From positions 28,364-92,363 of the forward strand of contig DATKQT010000021.1 in the NCBI GenBank assembly GCA_035532535.1: a stretch of DNA of 64,000 nt, read 5' to 3'. The notes beneath the pieces were generated by a model, which had not been told where the DNA came from, did not search any database, and worked only from the letters and a program-made list of their open reading frames with translations. Shown piece by piece: positions 1 through 7,638 of the stretch (positions are counted from its first letter, which is position 1; each line of letters opens with the position of its first letter). This DNA comes from Palsa-739 sp035532535 (lineage in GTDB: Bacteria; Actinomycetota; Thermoleophilia; Gaiellales; Gaiellaceae). The position numbers were made by a program, and so were the translations under genes.

Positions 1-405
1 GCGACGGATCTCCCGATCGAGCTCTACCGGCAGGGACCGGGGCACGTCATGGTCGAGCTCGACTCGCCGGAGGCCGTGGCCGAGCTGCGCCCCAATATGG
101 GCGTGCTCGCGGAGCTGCTGAGCGAAGGGACGGACTGCTTCGCGCGAGACGGAAAGCGGTGGAAGTCGCGCGTGTTCGTCCCCGGCGCCGGCGTCGACGA
201 GGATCCCGCGACCGGCTCTGCGGCAGGGCCGCTCGCGCTCCATCTCGCCCGGCACGGACGCATCGCGTTCGGCGAGGAGATCGAGATCTCGCAGGGCGCG
301 GAGATCCGGCGCCCGTCGACCCTCTACGCCGTTGCGCACTCGCCCGAGCGCATCGAGGTCGGCGGCTCCGCCGTCATCGTCGCGCGCGGCGAGTTCCAGA
401 TCTAG
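1..405 (+). CDS. PhzF family isomerase/epimerase, C-terminal part (5' truncated by window edge)
   Basis: The frame is open from base 1, so only the last 134 residues are present. The stretch DEDPATGSAAGPLALHL, followed by a glycine- and glutamate-rich strand and the end VIVARGEFQI, is the hallmark of the second lobe of the PhzF/diaminopimelate-epimerase fold; PATGSAAG forms the substrate-binding loop. Full family members are about 260-300 residues, so roughly half is missing. The substrate is unknown: most PhzF homologues outside phenazine clusters have no assigned reaction. The stop codon overlaps the end of the convergent gene at 402 by 4 bp. Confidence 0.85.
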   Translation, partial: ATDLPIELYRQGPGHVMVELDSPEAVAELRPNMGVLAELLSEGTDCFARDGKRWKSRVFVPGAGVDEDPATGSAAGPLALHLARHGRIAFGEEIEISQGAEIRRPSTLYAVAHSPERIEVGGSAVIVARGEFQI

Positions 406-791
406 TCGATCCAGGCGACGCCGACAACGTCGGGCAGCTCGAACGCGAGCGATCGCCAGAACACGCCCCCGTTCGTCGAGACGTAGAGGCGGTTCCGTCC
501 CGCGTAGAGCATCCGGTCGGGGTCATCTTCGGCAATCGCGATCGCGAAGCCCGAGGGCAGTCCGCCGCCGGCCTCGCGCCACGTCGCCCCGGCGTCGTTC
601 GAGATGGCGAGTGGCGGCCGGCGGTCGACGACGGCGACCACCGTCGCGCCGGCGCCGGCGGTCGCGACGACGCGCGGAAGGTCCACACGGGGCGCCTCGA
701 CGACGGGGAGCTCCGTCCCGGGACCGAGCACGGTCTCCTCGTCGATGTCGACGAGGAGCATGCCGTCGACCGTCTCGACCGCGGCGATCAC
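402..791 (-). CDS. Small BNR/sialidase-repeat-like protein (PSII-stability-factor-like)
   Basis: This 129-residue protein contains two Asp-box-like motifs, SNDAGATWREAG and STNGGVFWRS, each followed by a strand, as in BNR-repeat beta-propellers and Ycf48-like proteins. It is too short for a full propeller, so it is a fragment or a minimal domain. I chose the GTG start at 789-791 because GTGA overlaps the stop of the PfkB gene by 4 bp, which indicates translational coupling. It is the third gene of a permease-kinase-BNR operon. The longer in-frame extension upstream is low-complexity shadow of the kinase gene and is rejected. Its function is unknown. Confidence 0.65.
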   Translation of the reverse strand: MIAAVETVDGMLLVDIDEETVLGPGTELPVVEAPRVDLPRVVATAGAGATVVAVVDRRPPLAISNDAGATWREAGGGLPSGFAIAIAEDDPDRMLYAGRNRLYVSTNGGVFWRSLAFELPDVVGVAWID

Positions 792-1519
792 CGCAGCAGC
801 TCCGAGACGAGCGCTGTCGCGCGGCGCGCGGCGTCCACCGGCTCCGCGCCCTCGGAACGCGCGACGAGATACGCGGCCCCGAACATGTCGCCTGCTCCGG
901 TCGGGTCGCGGTCGACCGGCTCGGCTTCGACATACACGCCGTTCACGGTCGCGCCGCGCGCGCCGTGGGTGACGATCACCTCGGGCACGTCGACCGTGCC
1001 GGCAGCCGCAGCCTCCTCGTCTGCGAGCTTCAGCATCTCGACGTGTCGCAGCTGCGCGCGGTCGAAGTCGGCGTCGAGCCGCAGCGGGCCCGGCTTCGGG
1101 ACGCGCACCAGCCCGTGCCCGTCGAGCAGCACGTGCCGGCCCTCCGCCGCCCAGGCCACGTCGATCTCGCCGCGGAGGAGCGGTGCGACGTACACCCATT
1201 CGACTCCGTCGAGGCGGAGCTCGTCCTCGTGCCACGGATCGCCGACCACGTCGATCGCCATCGTGCGCACACCATCCTCGTCGTACGAGAACGAGAACGC
1301 GGTCGTCTCCTTGCCCACGACGAGATCGAACGGCAGGTCGAGCGTCTCCAGGATGCGCGTGTATTCGATCGCGTCTCGCTCGCCGCACTTGGCGACGAGG
1401 CGCGCGTCGACGCCGAGCGCGCGCAACGCTCGCGCTCCGTGCCAGGGCGGGCCGCCGATGCGCGGCGGCGCCCCGGCGATCACGTCACGCGAGAGCTGTC
1501 CGACGACGGCGAGCGACAC
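788..1519 (-). CDS. PfkB/ribokinase-family carbohydrate or nucleoside kinase
   Basis: The protein has 243 residues. It begins with a strand typical of ribokinases (LAVVGQLSRDVIAG) and ends with the PfkB signature DPTGAGDMFGAAYL, which holds the catalytic Asp and the anion-hole glycines. It is shorter than the usual 290-330 residues; the substrate lid is reduced. It probably phosphorylates a sugar or nucleoside imported by the preceding NCS1 permease gene, whose 3' end it overlaps by 35 bp. The overlap is long, but a downstream start would remove the first Rossmann strand, so the ATG at 1519 is kept. The substrate cannot be told from the sequence. Confidence 0.8.
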   Translation of the reverse strand: MSLAVVGQLSRDVIAGAPPRIGGPPWHGARALRALGVDARLVAKCGERDAIEYTRILETLDLPFDLVVGKETTAFSFSYDEDGVRTMAIDVVGDPWHEDELRLDGVEWVYVAPLLRGEIDVAWAAEGRHVLLDGHGLVRVPKPGPLRLDADFDRAQLRHVEMLKLADEEAAAAGTVDVPEVIVTHGARGATVNGVYVEAEPVDRDPTGAGDMFGAAYLVARSEGAEPVDAARRATALVSELLR

Positions 1520-2831
1520 CGGAGACCGATTTGAGGAGGAGCGTCAGGGTGAACGCTGCGGCGAAGCTCGGCAGCGAGGCGGTGAAGCTGACGCTCTGCG
1601 GATGCGTATGCGCGACGAGGCGCGTCCACCACGCCGGGCCGACGGGCGAGAGCCACTGGTAGAGGCCGAAGCCGACGAGCCACGACGTGAGCGCAGCCGG
1701 GCGCCACTCGGTGTGGTTGAACACGTGCTCCGGCGTGTAGTGCGCCCGCTCGGTGAGCCAGTCGGCGACGAGCACGCCGAACAGGGGAACGAAGAAGGAG
1801 CCGAGGAGGTAGAGGAAGTTCTGGTAGTTGCCGAGGTTCAGCGCGAGCGCGAGCCCGGTCGCGAGCGCGGACACGAGCGTGATGAGCAGCCGCTGCGACA
1901 TGCGCGGCAGGAAGTTCTGCAGCGAGACAGCGGTGGAGTAGATGTCGGCGAACGCCTTCTCGCTCTCGTCGATCGTGATCGCGGCGAGCGCGACGAACGC
2001 GACGCCGCCTGCAGCCGCCACCGCGGCCGGCAGGGCCTGCGCGTCGGACACGCCGCGCGCGAGCACGATGAGGACTCCGAGGCCGATGCACCAGACGGTC
2101 GGAACGAGATAGCCGAAGCCCGCGCCGAAGGCCGCGCCCCGGCGCGTGCGCGCGAACCGCGTGTAGTCGGCGGCGAGCGGCGTCCACGACACGACGCTGC
2201 CGATGACAAGGTCGACCGCCTGTCCGAACGAGGGGAATCCGCCCTTGCCCGGTGCCGCCCAGAACGCATGCAGGTGCGACTTCGCGATCGCCCAGTACGT
2301 GAGGTACGCCATCGAGATGAGCAGCGCCCACGACGCGAACTTCCGCAGATAGCGGCGGACGAAGCCGATCGGGCCGAGCATGCCGAGGCCCCAGCTCAGC
2401 ACGCCGAACACGAGCGTCCAGAACCAGCGCCCCTGCCAGTGGAACAGGTGCTGCGAGAGCGCGCCCGCGGCGGTCGCGATGATGATCAGCTCGAACGTCG
2501 ACCAACCGACGTTCTGCGCGACGTTGAGCCCCGTCGGCAGGTACGAGCCCCTGCGGCCGAGGGGTGCCCGCAGCAGAACCATCCCCGGCACGCGCGCGTC
2601 GGCGCCGATGAGTGCCGCAACGCCGAGAAGGAGGTTGCCGACGATCGCTCCGACGAGGATGGCGAGGAGCGCGTCGCGCAGCGAGAGCGCCGGCACGAGC
2701 AGCGCTCCGATGACGATGACGAGCAGCGAGACGGACAGATTGCCCCAGAGGAGCGTCGAGTCGAGCCCGCTGAGCACGTGCAGCCGCTCCGGCACCGGTT
2801 CGACGCCCCAGCTCGGTGTCGTGTCGCGCAT
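1485..2831 (-). CDS. NCS1 family permease (cytosine/purine/allantoin type)
   Basis: This 448-residue integral membrane protein has about 12 hydrophobic segments. Its N-terminus, with GVEPVPERLH, the WGNLSVSLLVIVIGALLV helix and NVAQNVGWSTFELIII, matches the NCS1 nucleobase/cation symporter family. It most likely imports a nucleobase, nucleoside or hydantoin-like compound across the inner membrane. It opens the operon with the PfkB kinase and BNR protein. A TAGCCT -10 element lies 7 nt before the ATG and overlaps the stop codon of the upstream CMD gene, so it probably also has its own leaderless promoter. Confidence 0.88.
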   Translation of the reverse strand: MRDTTPSWGVEPVPERLHVLSGLDSTLLWGNLSVSLLVIVIGALLVPALSLRDALLAILVGAIVGNLLLGVAALIGADARVPGMVLLRAPLGRRGSYLPTGLNVAQNVGWSTFELIIIATAAGALSQHLFHWQGRWFWTLVFGVLSWGLGMLGPIGFVRRYLRKFASWALLISMAYLTYWAIAKSHLHAFWAAPGKGGFPSFGQAVDLVIGSVVSWTPLAADYTRFARTRRGAAFGAGFGYLVPTVWCIGLGVLIVLARGVSDAQALPAAVAAAGGVAFVALAAITIDESEKAFADIYSTAVSLQNFLPRMSQRLLITLVSALATGLALALNLGNYQNFLYLLGSFFVPLFGVLVADWLTERAHYTPEHVFNHTEWRPAALTSWLVGFGLYQWLSPVGPAWWTRLVAHTHPQSVSFTASLPSFAAAFTLTLLLKSVSGVARRRRTALA

Positions 2832-2838
2832 CGGCGGA

Positions 2839-2844
2839 AGGCTA
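2839..2844 (-). promoter_or_regulatory. -10 element TAGCCT, leaderless promoter of the NCS1 permease
   Basis: TANNNT hexamer on the minus strand, 7 nt before the ATG at 2831. Its TAG is also the stop codon of the selenoprotein gene upstream. Confidence 0.5.
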
Positions 2845-3399
2845 CGCGTAGCCCTCGTCGAAGAACCGGCCCTCGTGCGCGATCGCCTGCTCGCGCGTCA
2901 GGCCGGCTTTCGAATGCGCCGTCGCGCCGATCGCGTCGGCGAAGCGCGTGATCAACTCGAACCCGGCCTGAACGTCGGCGGCATCGCGGAGCGCCTGCCG
3001 TGAGACGCCGACCGCGAGCGCGGGCACGGGATCGAGCGCCGCGAGGAAGTGGAGCGTGCCGCGCAGACGCTCGTCGATCGGCGCGGTCTCGTAGTCGTCG
3101 AGGATCGCGTCGACGAGGGCCAAGTCACCGAACGCGTACGACGCGACCGCGCCGTGGGCCTCGAGTCAGAAGGGACACTGATTCAGCTTCGAGACGAACG
3201 CGGCGAACAGCTCGCGTTCCGCTTCGCTCCAGTCGGACGGGCCCTTCATCACCTCCTGGAAGTACGCCGAGATCGGCTCCCCGAAGAGCTCGGGCCGGTA
3301 GCGCAGCGCGAGCGAGATGTCCGAGACGTAGCCGTCGCGCGCCTGCAGCTCCTCGATGCGCGCCGTCATCTCCGGCGAGTGGTGCAGCTCAATCCGCAT
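2842..3399 (-). CDS. AhpD/carboxymuconolactone-decarboxylase-like peroxidase, predicted selenoprotein (TGA = Sec78)
   Basis: Two open halves, 3169-3399 and 2842-3165, are in the same frame and separated only by TGA at 3166-3168. Read through, they give one 185-residue protein of normal length for the peroxidase-related CMD family. The motif becomes NQCPF-U-LEAH: Cys75-x2-Sec78-x3-His82, with Glu63 exactly 12 residues before Cys75. This is the spacing of the AhpD catalytic set Glu118-Cys130-Cys133-His137. TGA therefore replaces the second, reactive Cys of CxxC. A stem-loop follows at the position expected for a bacterial SECIS, and selD is present at 40855. The predicted role is reduction of peroxides or organic hydroperoxides. 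The ATG at 3399 overlaps the upstream small gene by 11 bp in an aconitase-led operon. The alternative, a nonsense mutation, is unlikely because both halves are conserved in style and codon use. Confidence 0.85.
3126..3156 (-). promoter_or_regulatory. Candidate bacterial SECIS stem-loop downstream of the Sec codon
   Basis: Counting from the base after UGA, nt 10-18 pair with nt 30-40 as a 9-bp stem with two single-base bulges (CAC/GUG, GG/UC with one G-U pair, CGCG/CGCG). They enclose an 11-nt apical loop that starts with GU. The loop begins 19 nt after the UGA, within the range usual for bacterial SECIS elements read by SelB. Pairing was done by eye. Confidence 0.6.
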
Positions 3400-3646
3400 C
3401 GATCGCCTCGTATGCGCGTCGCCGCTTCTCGTCCGCGACCGCGAACGCGGTGGGGAGCACCGCCTCGTACAGCCCGTCCGCGTCGAGCCCGGCGACGTCC
3501 GCGTCCGTGATCCGCCAGGCGTGCTCGCGCACCTTCTCGAGCAGCGGCGTCGGCTCACCGGCCGGCCCGACGGCCTCGCCGACGCGACGCCAGAGCTCGT
3601 CAGCCCGCGAGGAGCCTGCGGAGGACGAACTGGAGGATGCCGCCAT
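3389..3646 (-). CDS. Small helical protein, partner of the CMD selenoprotein
   Basis: This protein has about 85 residues. Its C-terminal two thirds (PLLEKVREHAWRITDADV, then LYEAVLPTAFAVADEKR) look like two amphipathic helices. They resemble the short Cys-less helical proteins often encoded beside peroxidase-related CMD enzymes, possibly a half AhpD fold. The start is uncertain. The only conventional start codon in frame is the ATG at 3646, which overlaps the aconitase end by 47 bp and gives a serine-rich leader; a non-standard start near 3603 is possible. Its stop overlaps the start of the selenoprotein gene by 11 bp, so the two are translationally coupled. I cannot assign a function. Confidence 0.6.
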   Translation of the reverse strand: MAASSSSSSAGSSRADELWRRVGEAVGPAGEPTPLLEKVREHAWRITDADVAGLDADGLYEAVLPTAFAVADEKRRRAYEAIDAD

Positions 3647-6269
3647 GTCGCAAGTATTCACGCTCGCGCGGCGTGTCGAGCCGGACGCGCGCGCGGAACT
3701 CCTTGTCGTCAGCGCGCACTGTGACCTCGTCGGCTTCCGCATCGTCGATGCCGACGATGGAGAACTCCTCGCGGCCGGTGAGGCCGAGCGACTCCCTGTT
3801 TTCTCCGTCCATGAACTGCAGCGGGAGGACGCCCATCATCAGGAGGTTCGAGCGATGGATGCGTTCGTACGACTCGGCGATCGCGGCCCGCACGCCGAGC
3901 AGGTTCGGCCCTTTCGCAGCCCAGTCGCGCGACGAGCCGGAGCCGTACTCCTTGCCAGCGAGCACGATCGTCGGGACGCCCTCGCTGCGATACCGCATCG
4001 CCGCGTCGTAGATCGTCATCTCCTCCCCGTCCGGCAGGTGCGCGGTCCACGTTCCTTCACTGCCCTCGACGAGCTGATTGCGGAGCCGGACGTTCGCGAA
4101 CGTCCCGCGCACCATCACCTCGTGGTTGCCGCGCCGTGAGCCGTACGAGTTGAAGTCGCGCCGCTCGACGCCGTGCTCCGTCAGGTACGCGCCGGCGGGA
4201 GAGTCGGGACGGATCGCGCCGGCCGGGGAGATGTGGTCGGTCGTGACCGAGTCGCCGAGCATGACGAGGCACCGCGCGCCGTGCACGTCCTCGACGGGTG
4301 CCGGGCCCGCGGACATCCCGTCGAAATACGGCGGCAGGCGAACGTAGGTCGACTCGGGGTCCCACTCGTAGAGATCTCCGTCGGGAATCTCGAGCGCCCG
4401 CCAGCGATCGTCGCCCGTGTAGACGTCTGCGTACGTGCGCGTGAACATCTCGCCGTCGACCGAGCCGGCGATGGCTGCGTCGATCTCCGCCCGGCTCGGC
4501 CAGAGGTCGCGCAGGTAGACGTCGCCCTCGATCGGCTCGTTGACGAGATCGATGTCCATGCGGCCGGCAAGGGCGTACGCGACGACGAGCGGTGGGGACG
4601 CGAGGTAGTTCGCCTTCACCTCTCCGTGGATCCGCGCCTCGAAGTTGCGGTTCCCGGACAGCACCGCGCAGACGACGAGGTCGCCCTCGCTCACGGCCGC
4701 TGAGATCTCATCCGGCAGCGGGCCCGAGTTGCCGATGCACGTCGTGCAGCCGTAGCCGACGGTGTTGAAGCCGAGCTCGTCCAGGTACTTGTCGAGGCCG
4801 GCGCGCTCGTAGTACTCGGTGACCACCTTCGACCCTGGGGCGAGCGATGACTTCACCCAGGGCTTGCGCGTCAGCCCGCGCTCGACCGCCTTCTTCGCGA
4901 GCAGCCCGGCGGCGAGCATGACGGACGGGTTCGACGTGTTCGTGCACGACGTGATGGCGGCGATCACGACCGACCCGTGCTCGAGCGCGTAGTCCTCGCC
5001 CGCGACCGGCACGCGCTTCTTCTCCAGCGTCGCCGTCGCCGCCGGGACGCGATCGGTCGCGTCGGCGCCGTCGTAGGTCGGCGGGTCGCTCGCCGGGAAC
5101 GAGTCCGCCATCTCCTTATCGTACGAGCCGTTCGTGTAGTCGACGCCGAAGGTGCCGAGCGACTCGATGAAGGCCTCCTTCGCGTTCGCGAGCGGCACGC
5201 GGTCCTGCGGCCGCCGCGGGCCTGCGAGCGAGGGCTCGACATCGTCGAGGTCGAGCTCGACCACCTGCGAATACTCGGGATGCTCGTGCGGCTCGTGCCA
5301 GAGCATGTTCTCCTTGCAGTACGCCTCGACGAGCGCGACGCGCCATTCCGGGCGCCCGGTGAGGCGCATGTACTCGAGCGTCACGTCGTCGACGGGGAAG
5401 AAGCCGCACGTCGCGCCGTACTCCGGGCTCATGTTCCCGAGCGTTGCGCGGTCGGCGAGCGCGAGTGACGGCACTCCCGGGCCGAAGTACTCGACGAGCT
5501 TCCCGACGACGCCGGTGCTGCGCAGCATCTGCGTCACGGTCAGGACGAGGTCTGTTGCCGTCGCGCCGTCGCGGAGCGCGCCGTCGAGCTTGAAGCCGAC
5601 CACCTGGGGGACGAGCATCGACAGCTCCTCGCCGAGCATCGCCGCCTCCGCCTCGATTCCGCCGACGCCCCAGCCGAGCACGCCGAGCCCGTTGACCATC
5701 GTCGTGTGCGAGTCCGTCCCGACGAGCGTGTCGGGAAACGCAACGCCGTCCCGCGTCTCCACGACGCGGGCGAGGTACTCGAGGTTGACCTGATGGCAGA
5801 TGCCCGTGTTCGGTGGAACGACTTTGAGGGTGTCGAATGCCTGCTGGCCCCAGCGCAGGAATGCGTACCGCTCGCGGTTGCGCTCGAACTCGAGCTCGAC
5901 GTTGCGTCCCATCGCCAACCGGGACGCAAACGCGTCCACCTGTACCGAATGGTCGATGACGAGCTCGGCCGGGATGAGCGGATTGATCCTCGCCGGATCG
6001 CCCCCCTGCGCGCGCATGGCGTCGCGCATCGCGGCGAGGTCGACGATCGCAGGAACGCCGGTGAAGTCCTGCAAGAGCACGCGCGCCGGCATGAACGAGA
6101 TCTCGTGCGCGGGCTCGGCGTCGGCGACCCAGTCGAGGATCGGCCCGGGATCGCCGCCGGTTCGCAGCACGTTCTCGAGCAGGATCCGGAGGGTGTAGGG
6201 AAGGCGGGCGGCGTTCGTGTCGAGGCGGTGGAACTCGTAGGTGCGGTCGCCGACGCTGAGCGTTGCCAT
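3600..6269 (-). CDS. acnA: Aconitate hydratase A (aconitase, IRP-like)
   Basis: This 889-residue [4Fe-4S] enzyme interconverts citrate and isocitrate in the TCA cycle. It has the DSHTTMVNGLGVLGWGVGG active-site region, cluster cysteines in SCTNTSNP and GCTTCIGNSGPLP, and the C-terminal swivel domain with GSRRGNHEVM and YGSGSSRDWA. Its length fits the bacterial AcnA/IRP family. I prefer the ATG at 6269 to a TTG at 6281, because MATLSVGDRTYEFHR is the usual beginning and the TTG lies next to a strong terminator stem. It leads an operon with the small helical protein and the CMD selenoprotein, an association that suggests protection or repair of an oxidant-sensitive enzyme (inference). Confidence 0.97.
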   Translation of the reverse strand: MATLSVGDRTYEFHRLDTNAARLPYTLRILLENVLRTGGDPGPILDWVADAEPAHEISFMPARVLLQDFTGVPAIVDLAAMRDAMRAQGGDPARINPLIPAELVIDHSVQVDAFASRLAMGRNVELEFERNRERYAFLRWGQQAFDTLKVVPPNTGICHQVNLEYLARVVETRDGVAFPDTLVGTDSHTTMVNGLGVLGWGVGGIEAEAAMLGEELSMLVPQVVGFKLDGALRDGATATDLVLTVTQMLRSTGVVGKLVEYFGPGVPSLALADRATLGNMSPEYGATCGFFPVDDVTLEYMRLTGRPEWRVALVEAYCKENMLWHEPHEHPEYSQVVELDLDDVEPSLAGPRRPQDRVPLANAKEAFIESLGTFGVDYTNGSYDKEMADSFPASDPPTYDGADATDRVPAATATLEKKRVPVAGEDYALEHGSVVIAAITSCTNTSNPSVMLAAGLLAKKAVERGLTRKPWVKSSLAPGSKVVTEYYERAGLDKYLDELGFNTVGYGCTTCIGNSGPLPDEISAAVSEGDLVVCAVLSGNRNFEARIHGEVKANYLASPPLVVAYALAGRMDIDLVNEPIEGDVYLRDLWPSRAEIDAAIAGSVDGEMFTRTYADVYTGDDRWRALEIPDGDLYEWDPESTYVRLPPYFDGMSAGPAPVEDVHGARCLVMLGDSVTTDHISPAGAIRPDSPAGAYLTEHGVERRDFNSYGSRRGNHEVMVRGTFANVRLRNQLVEGSEGTWTAHLPDGEEMTIYDAAMRYRSEGVPTIVLAGKEYGSGSSRDWAAKGPNLLGVRAAIAESYERIHRSNLLMMGVLPLQFMDGENRESLGLTGREEFSIVGIDDAEADEVTVRADDKEFRARVRLDTPREREYLRHGGILQFVLRRLLAG

Positions 6270-6284
6270 ACCCCGATTCAAGCA

Positions 6285-6314
6285 GAGGGCGGCCGCCGAC
6301 CGGCGGCCGCCCTC
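6285..6314 (-). terminator. Strong hairpin after the collagen-like gene
   Basis: A perfect 13-bp GC stem with a 4-nt loop lies just 3' of the collagen-like gene stop (6324) and just 5' of acnA. There is no T-run. It probably ends the collagen-like transcript and insulates acnA. Confidence 0.7.
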
Positions 6315-6323
6315 CGGATGGGT

Positions 6324-6902
6324 CTAGCCGAAGACCGCCACGTAGAACGAATGGTCGGTCAGCGCCGTGTTGGCGCCGTTGTAGGTCTGGACGACGACGT
6401 GGCTCGTGTCGTTGCCGGTCGCGCACGTCTGGCCGGTGGAGGTCCCGCCGCACGGCCCGGCGACGACGTCGCCGCGAGGGCCGCCGTCATTCGCGACGCC
6501 GGGGCTCGCCAGGATGAGCTTCGAGTCCACCGCGCCCCCGAAGTCGACGATGTACGTGCCGGTCGTGTGCGTCGTGATCGAGATCCCGCCCGACTGCGCG
6601 GCGATCGACCCGTTCGGGTTGACGAGCACCCACTTGGAGCCCGCGGCCGAGCCTGCGGGGCCTGCAGGACCGGCGGGACCTGCGGGGCCGGCTGCACCGG
6701 CCGGCCCGGCGGGGCCGCGCGGAATCTGTCCTTGCTTGAAGTCGAGCGCCAGGAGGGAGTGGGCCTTTACCTGCCGCGCCGTGATGCTGTGCGGCGGGAT
6801 GACGGTCGTCGCGGCGTAACCGACGCCGCCGAGGGCGAGGAACAGTGCGGCCGCAGCGAGCACCGTCCCGGGCCTGATTCGGACGTTCCGTAGATGTCTC
6901 AT
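6324..6902 (-). CDS. Secreted/anchored collagen-like repeat protein
   Basis: This 192-residue protein, counted from the ATG at 6902, starts with a short basic N-terminus and a hydrophobic segment (GTVLAAAALFLALGG) that acts as signal peptide or anchor. A spacer and about seven G-X-Y triplets (GPA/GAA, residues about 63-84) follow. The C-terminal domain of about 105 residues is rich in Gly, Thr and beta-strand patterns and carries two Cys. This resembles bacterial collagen-like surface proteins, whose GXY stalk trimerises. The C-terminal domain may be a globular head; its ligand is unknown. A longer start at 6986 would overlap the divergent gene and lacks support. Confidence 0.75.
   Translation of the reverse strand: MRHLRNVRIRPGTVLAAAALFLALGGVGYAATTVIPPHSITARQVKAHSLLALDFKQGQIPRGPAGPAGAAGPAGPAGPAGPAGSAAGSKWVLVNPNGSIAAQSGGISITTHTTGTYIVDFGGAVDSKLILASPGVANDGGPRGDVVAGPCGGTSTGQTCATGNDTSHVVVQTYNGANTALTDHSFYVAVFG
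6651..6716 (-). repeat. Collagen G-X-Y triplet repeat
   Basis: About seven tandem GPA/GAA codon triplets inside the collagen-like gene, seen on the plus strand as repeated gcctgcggg-like units. Such tracts often vary in copy number between strains. Confidence 0.8.
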
Positions 6903-6952
6903 GGACGACCCGTACCCGACGATCGGCCTTCCGAAAACGGCCCAGGACCGCG

Positions 6953-6958
6953 TACCCT
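6953..6958 (+). promoter_or_regulatory. -10 element TACCCT, leaderless promoter
   Basis: TANNNT hexamer 6 nt before the ATG at 6965. Confidence 0.5.
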
Positions 6959-6964
6959 GTAGGC

Positions 6965-7582
6965 ATGCCGGTCGTCGTGCTCGCACTCGCCGCCGCCGCC
7001 CTCGCCTCGCAGCCGAATCCGGCCAAGCTCATCCTCAAGCCGAGTGCGGTCGGTCCCGGCTACCAGATAGCGCTCGGTCCGGGTGGACTCGGGGCGAAAG
7101 AGCGCACGCTCGACCTCTGCGGCACGACGAACTATCCGAGCGAAGCACTGCGCACCGCGCGGATCCAGGTCGACTACGGGAAGCCGCACGGGACGCTCGC
7201 GCTCTCCAACGAGGTGGTCGTCTACAAGGACTCCGGCGCCGCGCAGGCGATGCGCGAGGTCGCGCAACATGCGAAGACTTGCCCCGCCAAGCCGATTGCG
7301 TTCGAGGGCCAGCCGCCGCTCCGCTACAAGATCACACAGATCATCGATTCGAGCCTGCTCAGTGGGTCCCTCGCCTTCCGGATAGACGTGTCCGGAAAGG
7401 TCAACGGGAAGCCGGTCCACGTCATTCGCTTCGCCATCTACCAGCGGGCCGGCAACGTCCTTTCAGGCGTCTACAGCTACGCGGTGAGCACGGTCTCGAT
7501 TGCAACGCAGCAGCGGTTCGCGCTCCACGCCGCGGAGGCGAGCGCGAAGGTGCTGCGCCCGTCGAGCGGCCTTCCCGCTTAA
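6965..7582 (+). CDS. Secreted protein of unknown function
   Basis: This 205-residue protein starts with a short hydrophobic leader (MPVVVLALAAAALAS) that reads as a signal peptide. The mature part has two cysteines (DLCGTT and KTCPAK) that could form a disulfide, and an alternating strand pattern ending in IATQQRFALHAAE. The layout recalls the extracellular sensor domains of the PknH/LppH type, but the similarity is weak and I would not name it on that basis. It is divergent from the collagen-like gene and just upstream of the HtrA gene, so it may act at the envelope. Confidence 0.65.
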   Translation: MPVVVLALAAAALASQPNPAKLILKPSAVGPGYQIALGPGGLGAKERTLDLCGTTNYPSEALRTARIQVDYGKPHGTLALSNEVVVYKDSGAAQAMREVAQHAKTCPAKPIAFEGQPPLRYKITQIIDSSLLSGSLAFRIDVSGKVNGKPVHVIRFAIYQRAGNVLSGVYSYAVSTVSIATQQRFALHAAEASAKVLRPSSGLPA

Positions 7583-7638
7583 CGCAGCCTTAACGCCCCA
7601 CAACCGGCACGCAACGCGCGCCTTGGTAGACAGGGTGC

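Noticed and set aside
402..1388. Long form of the BNR gene starting at 1388
   Set aside because: The first 199 residues are Arg-rich shadow of the PfkB kinase frame; the GTGA overlap gives the natural start.
159..2951. 930-residue plus-strand ORF
   Set aside because: Low-complexity Arg/Ala/Glu sequence antisense to the BNR, PfkB and permease genes; a shadow of high-GC codon bias.
3166..3168. Reading the TGA as a frameshift or pseudogene break in the CMD gene
   Set aside because: Both sides stay in the same frame, the length is normal, and the TGA sits exactly on a catalytic Cys codon position with a hairpin after it, so selenocysteine explains it better.
6651..6716. Collagen repeat as a CRISPR-like array
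   Set aside because: The repeat is 9 bp, in frame with a collagen-like gene, without spacers.
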